A stretch of 64,000 nucleotides of DNA, taken from Moniliella sp. 'wahieum'. Its lineage: Eukaryota > Basidiomycota > Moniliellomycetes > Moniliellales > Moniliellaceae. The notes beneath the pieces are model-generated. The model saw only the letters and a program-made list of their open reading frames with translations. It was not told the origin of the DNA and did no database searches. The DNA is taken from contig RSEE01000026.1 of NCBI GenBank assembly GCA_003971905.1, positions 1 through 64,000 of the forward strand, given 5' to 3'. Numbering within the stretch: the first letter of the stretch is position 1; each line of letters opens with the position of its first letter. Made by a program: the position numbers and the translations under genes. Below, in pieces: positions 54,337 through 64,000 of the stretch.

Positions 54337-55675
54337 TCATCCGGCGCAAAAACGGTCCACGTACTCATTCACACACTCCCACTCCCCCTTCAGGTTCTCC
54401 TTCCATAGCGTAACTTTGCCGTCGCCACACGAGACGGCCAATACGTTACCCGAGATGGACCAGGACACTTTCCAGACCGTGTCGGGGAACTTCCCTTGTC
54501 CATCGGAAGAAGGGTCCAGGGTGACTTTGGACCATTCGGATGACATTGCCTCTTGCGTCCAGATGAGCACGGTACGGTCCTGCGATGCGGTCGCCAGCTG
54601 TGTCCGGGGCAAGCCTTGACCGGGAGCAAAGGCCACATCACGCACCCAATCCGTATGTCCAGCAAGTGGGACGGCCTCCTCAACCCACCGGTTCTGCTCC
54701 TCGCTAAACTCCCACAGCTTGACCACATTGTCGCATCCGGCACTCGCAAACCTCCGCACGGGGGGAAGCGCCTGCGCCGCATCCTTGCCCACGCCAAGCT
54801 GAGGGTTAACCAGGCTGCCGGGAACCACGGCCGGCGCCCACGAGACGGCATTGCAGCCAATCGGATGGGCAGTGACCATGTCCACTGCCCAAGTGCCGTT
54901 GACTATCGGACAAGGAAACATGTCAGTTTACTAACCCTCGACATAAAATGAGAACGGGCCACGCACAATTGAACGTCAATACCGACACGTTACCATCGGA
55001 CGAAGCACAGGCCAGTACAGCGCCCAGTTCAGGCGGGGCCCAAGCCAACGAGTTGACCGAAGCCGAATGCATGGCATGCTCCTTGATCTTTTGCCACGAC
55101 CCAGTCGGTTGCTGGAGGTGTCGCCCGCCCCGTGCCGGCGCGGCAGCGGGAGCCTCCTCGTACTTCCAAATCAAGACCTTGCCATCGTACGACGCGCTAG
55201 CCAAAATCGAGCCGAATTTGGGGTGGGCCCATGCGACCTGCCACACCGGCCCCTCGTGGCCGGTCAGAGACACACCTGGACCAGTCGCCGCGCCGTCCAC
55301 AACATCAAAAATCTTGACACTCCGGTCGGAACTGCAAGTAGCCAATCGGCGCCCGTAAAAGTCGAGCTGGGCATCGTGCTGAGCAGAATCGCTCTCGTCA
55401 GTTCCGCTCCTCAACACAGGGGGGTGCAGGCCACGTACAATCATATCCTCATGGTGAGTTTCAATGGTTTTGGGCTCCGCAACGGGCGGGGCAACGGGAG
55501 GGGCAGCAGCAAGAGCCTGTGCAGTAGCAAACAAGCGGTCAGATAAGGGTTTCGAGCGCGGGGCGAGTTGGAGCATACCATCGTTGGTGAGAAATAGCGT
55601 GGTGGTGGTAGAGGCTGAGAAGACGGCAGCGAGCACCATGGACGTGGCGCCGGCGAGCTGGCCACGTTGCTCCAA
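54337..55675 (-). CDS. SEC13: COPII coat and nuclear-pore protein Sec13
   Basis: Six-bladed WD40 protein shared by the outer COPII cage and the Y-complex of the nuclear pore. The family-specific start [20 protein letters not shown] is restored by removing a 60-bp intron (55379-55438) that is itself open and in frame. Next come [58 protein letters not shown] and [11 protein letters not shown]. After a 64-bp intron (54903-54966) the last blades read [59 protein letters not shown] and [18 protein letters not shown]. No frameshift is needed. An N-terminal extension (ATG 55675 or 55639) with a possible further intron precedes the core and is uncertain. Confidence 0.95.
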
Positions 55676-56394
55676 CGAACAGATTGACTGGCCTTGTGCG
55701 GCTGGGTGTTATGTAATACAGGAAACGTTCAATTTTCCAGTGCCAGGTGCCTTCCATGTGTGATCATCGATCATCCGTTTGAGTCGGGCGTCACGCGTCA
55801 CGCGTCGCCTGTCACGCGTCACAATCATCATGCGATGAGAATGGCACGATCATGCATCATACATTGGCATGATCATCGATCATCCATCCTGCATCATGCA
55901 CATTTTCGCCAAAATGCGAGCTTGTTCAGGATCGATGGATGTGTCGCCTCGTGGCATACGCGAACCAACCCGATCTCAAATGCTAGCCTGTGGCCAGCTA
56001 CATCCACCCAAAGCCACACGGCCTGGTCCCGCATAGAATCACAGATGGCCAAGGCATCTTACAGACGGTCCCCCAGACGATACTGCCTCTTGACATCTCC
56101 CATCATCACCGCGGGTATGCTGTAGCACCACTACATCATACTCCTCCTCCCTCTCCCTCTTCTCTACGTTTACGCATACGCGCGAATTGTTATCAACAAT
56201 GTTCACGCATTTCAAGCAAACTTGTCATTGACAGGCCAGCTTCAAAGCTGCGGGTCCCAGTAGTGGTATATAGCGTCGGGGACAGCTGCGCCTCCGAAAG
56301 GTATCCTCTGGGGCAAGGGAGGCAGACGGGGGGAGAAGGAAATAGGGGATTCAAGTTCCTAAGCACCCTTCAAGCGGCAAATACCAAGCGAGAT
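55676..56394. promoter_or_regulatory. SEC13 upstream region with three ACGCGT boxes
   Basis: Three ACGCGT hexamers lie within 27 bases (55793-55798, 55800-55805, 55814-55819), about 120-145 bases upstream of the SEC13 start. GATCATCGATCATC words flank them (55761-55776, 55870-55885). ACGCGT is the core of the MluI cell-cycle box bound by MBF in yeasts. Regulatory function is inference. No gene is seen to 56394. Confidence 0.45.
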
Positions 56395-57927
56395 TCACAA
56401 GGATGAACGGCCACTGCGCTCGTGCTCGTACGCACTGACAAAGGTCTCGATGCCCGTGAAAAATTGGCGAAATTGGCGAAAGTTATCATCCTCGCACATA
56501 TAATCCCGATACTCGTCCATGATCTCCTCACCACGGCGAAGCAGGTTAAGGCAGTAGTTGTACGAGTCAGAGTTGGGGGTAATCTCCGACTGAACGGGGA
56601 CTAAACGAGTAGTTGCCCTGGGGTCGGACGCACCGACGAGTGCCGCTTCCCACGCTGAGCAGGTTGAGTCTCCCCAACATTCGACATCCGAGTGCGCTTC
56701 CTACCCGTCACACCGTTCCGTGGCAGACCAGGAAAGGCTGCAGGTCTCTCTGACCTCCTGCTCCCAGGTGCAGAAGAGCGTGGCAAAACGGGCGGGTGCC
56801 GCGGCGGGACACAACAGCTTCGTCCTCGCCATCGTGCTCCAACAAAGCAGCCTCCACCATGCCTTCGTCTGTGGCATCCCCCGGCTCGGCCCCCATATCC
56901 ATCGTCATGCCCGCTTCCGCATCAGTCTCCACATCCTCTTCCTCATCCACCTCGTCGGTCGTCCCCTTTGCGCTCGAGTGGTACCTTCATTCCCATTCGC
57001 ATCGAGGGGCAAATCATCCCGTGGAAGAGTGTAGTTGACGGGATTTGGTACGGGGAGGAAGGGTGCCAGAGGGAATGCTCCACCTCAAGGTCGATCACAT
57101 GCTCGTCGTAGCGCAAGCGTAGATTGATATTGGAATGGCAAGCGAAACGTTGCGAATCGGACAAGTCGGTGACCTGTTTGGGTCGATACGTGCTCACCGC
57201 ATCCCACCGCTCGTCTTGCGCACAAAGACATTTGGCTGCCCACGTATCGCCCACACGCCACGTATTGCGCATATGGAAGCGGTAGCCGATCAGGCGATGA
57301 ATTTCGCTCATCAGCGCCTTGACCGCGCGCGTGCGCCGGCTGGTGTTGTGTGTATCATCCGCCATGGCAGTTTCGAGGGGCGGAAAGGCGCTCATGGGGA
57401 GGCGGGCGCGGTACACCAAGGGGGTTCCGGCCTTGCGACTGGTGTCCACTGCCGCGACAAACGCGCCCAGCTGGATAACGACGTGGCGACGCGATGTTTC
57501 CGGCAGGTGCGCAGCAGGCGGCCATTTTTGAAAAAGTGGTCCTTGGGCAACGTTTCGTGGCATCTGGGACACCGGATAAATGCGGGGGCGATCTTGGGAT
57601 CCATCCACGTTTTGCGCTGGCGGGACCGGGAGGTCGACTCGTTGGTAGTCGGGTTGGTGGAAGGATCTGCTGGTCACCCTCCCCGGGTTCCTGGCCTTGG
57701 CTGTCCTGCTCATCGTCATGGTCATTATCATCATCATGGATCTGACCATGGTTGAGATCTTGGTCATGGCCGTGATGGCCTTCATCGTGTTCATATCCCC
57801 CAGCAATCCCGTTTGCGACTTCGCTCGTCCCACCTAGATCCGGCTGCACGTTGCCAGCCTGGCTCGAGGGCAGGAGACGGGTGAGGCGGCCGGCGAAAAA
57901 ATCCTGCATGGGCACAAAGGTCGACAT
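56395..57927 (-). CDS. Uncharacterised protein with CxxC...C..H motif
   Basis: I do not recognise the family. The start MSTFVPMQDFFAGRLTRLL leads to a His/Asp/Gly-rich low-complexity segment (EHDEGHHGHDQDLNHG). A putative zinc-binding motif CPRCHETLPKDHFF, then RTCRKHR, lies near 57.50-57.59 kb. After frame corrections a well-formed globular part follows: MSEIHRLIGYRFHMRNTWRV, CAQDERWDAVSTYRP, FACHSNINLRLRYDEHVIDL and EVEHSLWHPSSPYQIP. An acidic, Met/Glu-rich linker and a basic stretch precede a last exon-like block (SDSYNYCLNLLRRGEEIMDE, RQFRQFFTGIETFVSAYEHE) that stops at 56395. The composition is gene-like rather than random. It could be a cellular DNA-binding protein or derive from a mobile element. 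Confidence 0.5.
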
Positions 57928-58491
57928 GGTTGGAGAGATGGCTGCTTCCTAGCGCATGCAACCCACGTCCAAACCGTGGGATGAGGGAGTAGCTAGCAAA
58001 CCGGAACGGTGTCTGTAGCTTGCCCCCTCTGCCGCTTGTTCTCGCGCCGATGCGATGAAATTGGCCGAAAACCGTGATTACGTTTGAAACGGTTGGGGAA
58101 AATACGACCCCCTGATTCGGAACAATCAGCGGTTCGATCGCTTACCTACGCAAATGTTGGGGATTCGAACATTGGGATCATGTCGATCATGCATCATGCA
58201 TCATGCATGCATCATCCCTATTGTGCTGAGAGTGGCCAGGTTCGGGGAGTGCGCGGCGAGTCCCGGATGGGTTTTCTGTGGATTTCCGGATCCCCACCAG
58301 TCCATGTTGAAGAGGGGTTAATTTGAGTATCCCCCCGAACTGGTTTCTGGGAATACCTGGTGTACCACATCCCAGTGTCGACTGTTGCGACGCGCGCCAT
58401 TGGTGTAGTATGGCCTAGTAGGGACCCAAGCCCAAGCCCGGTTGCCTCTCGGGCACACATTTCGTTCAGAAAAGGATAATCGGAACTGTGT
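57928..58491. other. Intergenic region with ATGCATC words
   Basis: Contains GCATCATGCATCATGCATGCATC near 58190-58212 and otherwise unique DNA. No gene is seen before the repeat at 58492. Confidence 0.5.
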
Positions 58492-59043
58492 TGTCACGGG
58501 CGGGCGCCGCCAGGGGCCCGCCCTGGGGTTTTTGGGGTACAATCCCTTAGGCGACGGTAGGTCGACTCACGGTAGTTTCGGGCTTAGGCTGGTTGGTGTG
58601 TCCGAGCGGAGCTAGGGACGAGGAGAGGTCTTTGGTGGGGCGGCTGCACTTGTGGCAAGGCTGCGTCTGCACCGGCTTGGGCCGTAGTAACGTGTCTGAA
58701 GCCTCCGGGACTTAGGGACGGGAGGAGGCAGCGGCGGACAAACACTGCCTTAACTGGGACTGGGAATCGCCGCGACCGAAGGAGGGCTCGCGCGATTGGA
58801 CTGACGAAGGGCTGGAGGACGAGTTCGGAGGAGATGTCGGACGCTAACAGGAGGAGCTGCCTGTACTGGATCAATTGGCTGGAAAACGGGCAGGGGTCGG
58901 ACAGGATAGGCGGGAAGGGACGAGAGTGGAGACGAGAGGATGACGAGAGGATGACGAGAATGGAAGGTGGGGGAAAAGATCCCCATCAACCAGGGGTACA
59001 GGCAGGATCAAAAGGGAAACGGATACAAGAGGGGGTGTAGAAA
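58492..59043. mobile_element. 3'-truncated second copy of the putative LTR
   Basis: Closely similar to 19101-19789, beginning with the same TGTCACGGGCGGGCGCC end and hairpin and running to the GGATACAAGAGGGGGTGTAG region, where similarity stops. It lacks the 116-bp insertion present at 19464-19579 and the last 300 bases with the CGCCCGTGACA end. Same orientation as the first copy. Confidence 0.8.
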
Positions 59044-60334
59044 AAGTCAACGACTAGTAGCCTTGTCCAGTAGCCCTCGTCCTGCTTCCTACCACCAACG
59101 CCTATCTCTCACCCGCAATCGATCGACTACGCTACTGTCCCAAACGCTTCAGCATCCATTGCGGTCTCCATAGCCGGGTGGATGGCTATACAGGTCACTA
59201 GGTCACTATTCTCCTCAGGTCTCACTTGAGCTATACTAGTGACTAGTGACTAGTGACCTACGGTGTTACATCAAAAGTCAAGGCGATAGCCCCTGGTCGA
59301 GGTCAAGGAGCTCCGATGTGTAACCATTCCATTTAGCTTTTGTGTTGGCTTTGTCCATGATCTCCGCAGCCCTAAGGTATATAGCCTCTGTTGCTCTTTC
59401 ATGCACCCTTGTATTAAGCGTGTCGTTGGCTGGCGTATTTGACCACCACACTGCCAACACTATAGTGCTACCGCATCACCCATCAGGGTGGCCATCTGGA
59501 CTGCGCCACTCTCATCTTCAGATAGGGGATGACGAATGTAATCCGCCTTGGAAGAGCATCAAAGAAGCGGGAGAGCATGCGTCTCTGGGAGAGGGGGCAA
59601 GTTTTAAGGTTAGAGGGGACAAGGTTTAAGGTTAGAGGGGGCCGCGATCGTCTGCCGGACCTGTGACAAAAAAAGCACCCCACCAATGCATATCATATGT
59701 ACAACCCATCTCGCCCATCCTTTTACCAAGTCGCCACCACCATGTTTCGACGTCGGCTCACCAAAATGCCGACCGATGGAACGAGCTCGCACGCGTGCAC
59801 AATAGGACAGACACATCTGCTGTACCTTTTCCCGCGGCCTGATCCACGATGAAGCAGGAAGAGAGGTTGCTGTACCAGTTCCCCGCTTGCCCAGTTCAAC
59901 CGATGTCCGGTTTCATGCATGCACACGAAGGTGCGCAGGTACAGCCACAACGTGGTGCTGGGTGCGAAGATGGGGGCCAGTCACGCCATTGACGAGGTGG
60001 CCGAAGATGCGAGCATGCCCCAGCCACACCTGACGCATGCTCACCTTCCCTTGCTTCCCGTGCCTCCTCGCCTGTAGACACTACCATGGCCGAGGACGAG
60101 TTATGCCAGACGTAGCCCAGTGTTCCTTTGGACCACCTTCAAGAGCCCACGGGCGTGTCCTTTGCCGCCCGCGGGCGCATGACAACCCGCTCGGCGCCCC
60201 GAATGAGCGTGTCGAGCAAATCCGCAACCAAGAGACTGATATTCATCAGCGATCTCAACACGGAGCGCAGAGGGCACCAATATCCGAGCTAGGGGTTTGT
60301 TGGCTAACCTAAAGACTGTGGGGTTGGGAAGGAT
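59044..60334. other. Unresolved region between LTR fragment and element-like gene
   Basis: Coding-like pieces occur on both strands (for example - strand WNGYTSELLDLDQGL at about 59285-59330, and + strand RRYSHNVVLGAKMGASHAID near 59937-59990) but cannot be joined. The + strand pieces may be 5' exons of the gene at 60.3 kb. ACTAGT words lie at 59230-59260. Confidence 0.3.
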
Positions 60335-61869
60335 GTGCGCACTATGCTTGTGGCTCTCCCATTCGCGGCACTCCCCATCCTCGAGACCGGAAAAGAGGCC
60401 AACGATGAGAAGGAGTTCACGTTTCCGGTTCCGCTTTATGACGCTATCGTCGCGGCAGCCGACCTGCATGGTTTGCTTTTCAGGACATGGTACCCGGCTG
60501 CCGGGCAGGCCAGGGGGCAGTTTATGGTACGTCCCACAGCCTTGATTGATATACGGGTTTAGACGCTGACATGCCTGTTATGGCTGGAATAGTACCGGGC
60601 GACCCAGACTGCATACCGACTGATCGAACGCCTTTCGAGACTCGGCCCCGACAGCGCCATGATCGCGACGCGACCGAAGCTCCATCTCCTCCTGGCGCAT
60701 ACGTCTGATGCGCTCGAATTGTTCGGCCCTCTCCAGAACACGGACGCTGCCAGATTCGAGGGTCGCGTGAAGCACATCCGTGCGTCCGTTGCCCATTGCA
60801 ACTTCCAGAACCTCCCGCGTGACACGTTGTACAACGTCATGGTCGCCGAGAAGATTCTGCACCACTCTTCACCGGGGTACGATGTGTCTAGTGACGCCTC
60901 GGTGGTGGCTCGGCCTGGGGCTCCTCCCGGGGTGCTGGAGCAAGGGAAGGAAGAGCCCGACTACGATTCTGATGGCATGTGGCGATTCCACGAATGGTGC
61001 TGGCCCCAGCCAAGAACCAATCCTCGGTGGATTGCGACAACCTCACCGACGAGGAGCTGGTCGTTTCCAGTTGGCGGGCCGTGTCAAGGTGCGGGCGCAG
61101 TACCTGGTGGGCAAGGCGGCTGTTATCGCTACAGGGGAGATGGTCCGTGTGGGGATGAACGTGACGATCGGCCAGAAGTCGGCCCAGTACAGCGCGTCCA
61201 CCGACTTTGTTATTGTCAAGATCCTCCGGGTTGGGCGCGACCCGTTGGATGAGAAGGCTGCCTGGGTCGGGTACAGGCCGTACGTCATCACGGGTAGCAC
61301 GCATCGCTCAGGCTGCCGCATTGTCCGCGAACTCGATGATGGTGATGCTCCTGAAGAGTTTGCCCTATTGACGGTGAGCACCGATGAGTGCTGAATCCGG
61401 CTGCGGGACGATTGCTCATCAAGTACTGACACTGGGACATTGACCACAGGATGTTGGCAGCGAGGCGCCTCTCCAGCACGCCTGCACCAAGAAGTGCATG
61501 ATAGAGCAGGACGGCCAGAAAGTACTGGTGCACAACTACGAGAAGGACCCGATCTCGGGGGAGAACGAGGCGATAGAGTACTTTATCCTGGCGGCGTCTC
61601 ATTTTAAAGCCAAGAACGGGAAGCGGCTGGTATTGAACGAATACGCTATGCGAAGTCCACCACACCACAAGCCGCACATGGACTTGAGGATCAGCTGGAA
61701 GTCCCCGGAACTGAGCGCAAACGCGCTGAGCAAAGACGTGGCCCAGAGGATTGCAACGAACGATGCCATGCACCTGTGGGACAAGCGCGCCAAGAAGAAG
61801 ACACCTGCCGTGGCCGCTGTCGGAGGAGGGGGCAACAGCGACGACTCTTCGGACAGTGATAATGATTGA
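60335..61869 (+). CDS. Element-like protein of a multicopy fungal family
   Basis: Function unknown. Exon 1 (to 60525) ends GLLFRTWYPAAGQARGQFM. A 66-bp intron (60526-60591) joins it to YRATQTAYRLIERLSRLG. The core RPKLHLLLAHTSDALELFGP, then TDAARFEGRVKHIRAS and NFQNLPRDTLYNV, matches my memory of a repetitive fungal family with the pattern KLHLL...FGP...E.FE...R...N.Q.PSRD, often next to transposases. Later blocks (VRVGMNVTIGQKSAQY, DFVIVKILRVGRDPL) and, after intron 61374-61449, CTKKCMIEQDG and FILAASHFKAKNGKRLVLNE follow the same family layout. The C-terminus is Gly/Ser/Asp-rich with a stop at 61867-61869. Two frame corrections are needed near 60960-61080. The N-terminal part may lie upstream. 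Confidence 0.5.
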
Positions 61870-62884
61870 TGCGAGAACCAAATGGACATGCATTCGCGAT
61901 GAGGATGAGTATAGGTTTGGTGGCAGTCGTCAGTCATCAGTAGCCAGGCCATAGGGCGGTGCGCATCCCGGACCCATCAGCCCGAACCTCTCGAGACGTG
62001 AGATGGGGCCATGAGCGGCGCTTTGACATGATGCGCATGCGACATAAGCTTCTTTTGCCGGCGAACGAGCCAGGTGACGGGTGACTGTCATGCGTCCCCG
62101 CGCAGGGGCATGGCCGAAGCGAAGGGGCGGTTATGGAGTAAGAGGCCAGACGGTGAGGCGTGGGTTGCAGCCCCAAATGGCTGTCGCCACAAGCGTCGGG
62201 TCTCTGCCACCTGCCTCTTCAGCCCCACTCCGCTTATCCAGCCCATCTACCATCTTCCAATCCCGCCATTACCCAATTTTTCACACCCGCCCGGGTCATG
62301 TGCGATGTCAAACCCAATCATGTCTTGTCTTGGCGCGTGGACAGTCACGATTATTCATTCATCGCCGCATCAGCCACGCTCTTGTTGTGCAAAATGGTCG
62401 TCAATCTGCTGACGAATCTCTATATAGCTTTTGGTGGTAGCTCATATCGTGTGAAGAAGTATTCGTTGGAGATCCCGTGTACAACGAGAGGGACAGAGAA
62501 CTGAATCATTGCTATAATCCCGCACTATCGAGTGGGTAGGCCAGGTGAGCGGGAAAGGGTGGGTGGGTGATGAGTGCGGTGGCGCTTTGTGTGTGATGGT
62601 TTGGTCTGCACAAGGAGAGCCAATAAAGCGCGCATGGCCGGAGCGCATTTAAGCTATTTAAGCTTAATCGCGATCACCTCGGGTCGGTGGGGTGGGTGCC
62701 TCGCTTGAAGCATGAAGCTTGAAGCTTGAAGCTTGGCAAGGCCCCTCTCATTGTTTGACGTCTCATATGTAAGCCCTCTTTCACCACACCGCCCACCCCT
62801 TCTGTCTCCGCGCCCCCCTCAACCACCACCTCGCATCTATCCCAGCCCCCCGAGTGCAGTGCCAACCCCCACACCGCACCCAGC
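61870..62884. other. Intergenic region upstream of the P450 gene
   Basis: No gene supported. CT-rich sequence (62760-62880) precedes the P450 start, and a GAAGCTTGAAGCTTG repeat lies at 62706-62736. Confidence 0.5.
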
Positions 62885-64000
62885 ATGGACAGCATCCCAC
62901 CTCACTGGGCTGCTCTTCCGCCTTCCCTTAGCCCCCGTGCTGGCTGCAGTGGCCGTCGGAGGCATCTTGACACTCCTGCTGCTCGTCCTGGTACCTGACC
63001 GTCCCATTGGGGCCCAGCGCCAGGCCAACATTGGTGTCGTGCCCGGCGGCTACCCTATCCTGGGCCATGTCGGCATGCTCTGGGACTCGATCCGGCTCAA
63101 GACCAGCGACCGGTTCCTTGATGACATCTGCGATGCACAGCGCGCCTTTGGTCCCGGGTTGCGCCCCTATGCTTTCCATCACCTTGCCATGGCGGGACGA
63201 CCATTGTCATCAACCGCCCGAGTATGTCATGCACTGCCAAGATAACAAGTATGGCAACTTCCCAACTACATTAAAGGCGCGAGCATTCAGCGTGCCATGT
63301 CCGATTTTCTTGCGCCCGAAGGGATCTTTGTTGCAGATGGCCAACCTTGGCGAACCAACGCAAGATCGCAGCCAACATAGTATGTCGCATCTCCCTCCCC
63401 CCTGTTGCGTGTGGACGCGTGGAGCAGCGCAGTGGGGATCGTCGATCATCGATCAAGGCGCAGTGGGGAGTGTAGTATTAACAGGTTTCTGCCTGTGTGA
63501 CGCACAGTTCTCGGCTTCGAATTTCCGCACCCACTTTCAAGAAAGCATTCATGCCCACCTGAAGAAAATGGAAGCGCTTATGTCCATCTGCGCCAAGGAG
63601 CGCATCGCCATCAACTTCCAGGACCTGATGTTCCGTTTTACCATGGACACATTATGGACATTGCGTTTGGTTCTTCATTGGGTCTTTCCGTACGTCTGTG
63701 CTGTCACTCCGAGCGGCATAAAGGGTCAACAAAACTAATCTTTACAAACGAATGTGCCTCTGATTGTATGACAGAACACCCCGATGGCCTCAACCATACT
63801 AAGCCGTTTGTAGTCGCTTTCGATCATTTGCAAGAGGTGGCAAGGACGAGGGCGCAAACGCCGGCTATTTTCTAAACTTCAGCGCTATACTTCAGAAAGG
63901 ACGAAAGACTTCGGCTGCAGTCGCCACCGTCCTTTCTATGGCCAACAAGCTCGTCATGGAACGCATCGACGCGCTGGCCAAGGCGGGCGAGGATTCTGTT
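62885..64000 (+). CDS. Cytochrome P450, CYP52/CYP86-like, 5' part (runs off the window)
   Basis: Membrane-anchored monooxygenase; the motif pattern suggests a fatty-acid or alkane hydroxylase. The start MDSIPPHWAALPPSLS is followed, after a frame change near 62933, by the membrane anchor VLAAVAVGGILTLLLLVLV, the proline hinge GVVPGGYPILGHVGML and LDDICDAQRAFGPG. Then come INRPEYVMHC, LAPEGIFVADGQPWRTQRK and the helix-C region. Intron 63380-63507 joins it to FSASNFRTHFQESIHAHLKK and INFQDLMFRFTMDTIMDIAFG, typical of this clan. CC at 63355-63356 should be CCC (WRTQRK). A further intron starts near 63692, and the last readable part is LSMANKLVMERIDALAKAGE at the edge. The oxygen-binding, ExxR and heme motifs lie beyond the window. 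Confidence 0.87.

Noticed and set aside
59505-59530. tRNA A-box-like TGGCGCAGTCCAGATGG on the - strand
   Set aside because: No anticodon arm or B box at the right distance; a chance match.
59903-59917. HETGH (HExxH) motif on the - strand, as in zinc metallopeptidases
   Set aside because: The frame has no third ligand or peptidase context and stops soon after; a five-residue match is expected by chance.

Overview
The window is nuclear DNA of a fungus. Genes are interrupted by short GT-AG introns of about 44-140 bp, lie close together on both strands without operons, and are GC-rich. A fungal Zn2Cys6 regulator, a GIT1-type permease, fungal-type kinesin-4 and dynactin genes, and a fungal repetitive element all fit this. 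The protein at 60.3-61.9 kb resembles a multicopy element-like family that I associate mainly with basidiomycetes. That leans toward Basidiomycota, but an early-diverging GC-rich fungus cannot be excluded from this sequence.

Layout. 0.5-7.9 kb (-): kinesin-4 with a very long coiled-coil tail. 8.3-9.7 kb (+): SET1-type histone H3K4 methyltransferase. 10.2-11.5 kb: divergent ribosomal protein pair RPL19 (-) and RPS27 (+). 12.3-13.6 kb (+): chorismate synthase ARO2. 14.1-16.5 kb: unclear coding-like fragments. 16.5-21.8 kb: gene-poor DNA with a 71-bp direct duplication, a putative solo LTR carrying a nested MITE-like element, and many short palindromic words. 21.85-23.7 kb (+): Zn2Cys6 transcription factor. 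24.8-28.4 kb: divergent TRM82 (-) and SURF6/RRP14 (+). 29.1-30.9 kb (-): RCC1. 32.0-34.3 kb (+): inositol/sugar transporter. 34.7-37.0 kb (+): EH-like protein with NPF motifs. 37.7-38.5 kb (-): NudC. 39.5-41.4 kb (-): F-box protein. 42.3-44.3 kb (-): GIT1-type permease. 46.3-48.2 kb (-): unrecognised protein with an SDR-like start and an alanine-rich body. 48.9-53.9 kb (-): dynactin p150. 54.3-55.7 kb (-): SEC13. 56.4-57.9 kb (-): uncharacterised Cys/His protein. 58.5-59.0 kb: truncated second copy of the LTR. 60.3-61.9 kb (+): element-like gene. 62.9 kb to the end (+): cytochrome P450, cut by the window edge.

Functional themes. Most genes are conserved housekeeping genes: translation and ribosome biogenesis (RPL19, RPS27, SURF6, TRM82), microtubule transport (kinesin-4, NudC, dynactin p150), nuclear transport and COPII/nuclear pore (RCC1, SEC13), chromatin (SET1), aromatic amino acids (ARO2) and uptake of inositol-type solutes (two MFS carriers). 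Several adjacent genes are divergent and share short promoters.

Main caveat. Nearly every recognisable gene has single-base frameshifts, many of them one base lost from a homopolymer inside an otherwise perfectly conserved motif. This is the signature of an unpolished long-read assembly, so I treat these genes as intact. CDS spans are gene extents that include introns and frame corrections, not single open frames.
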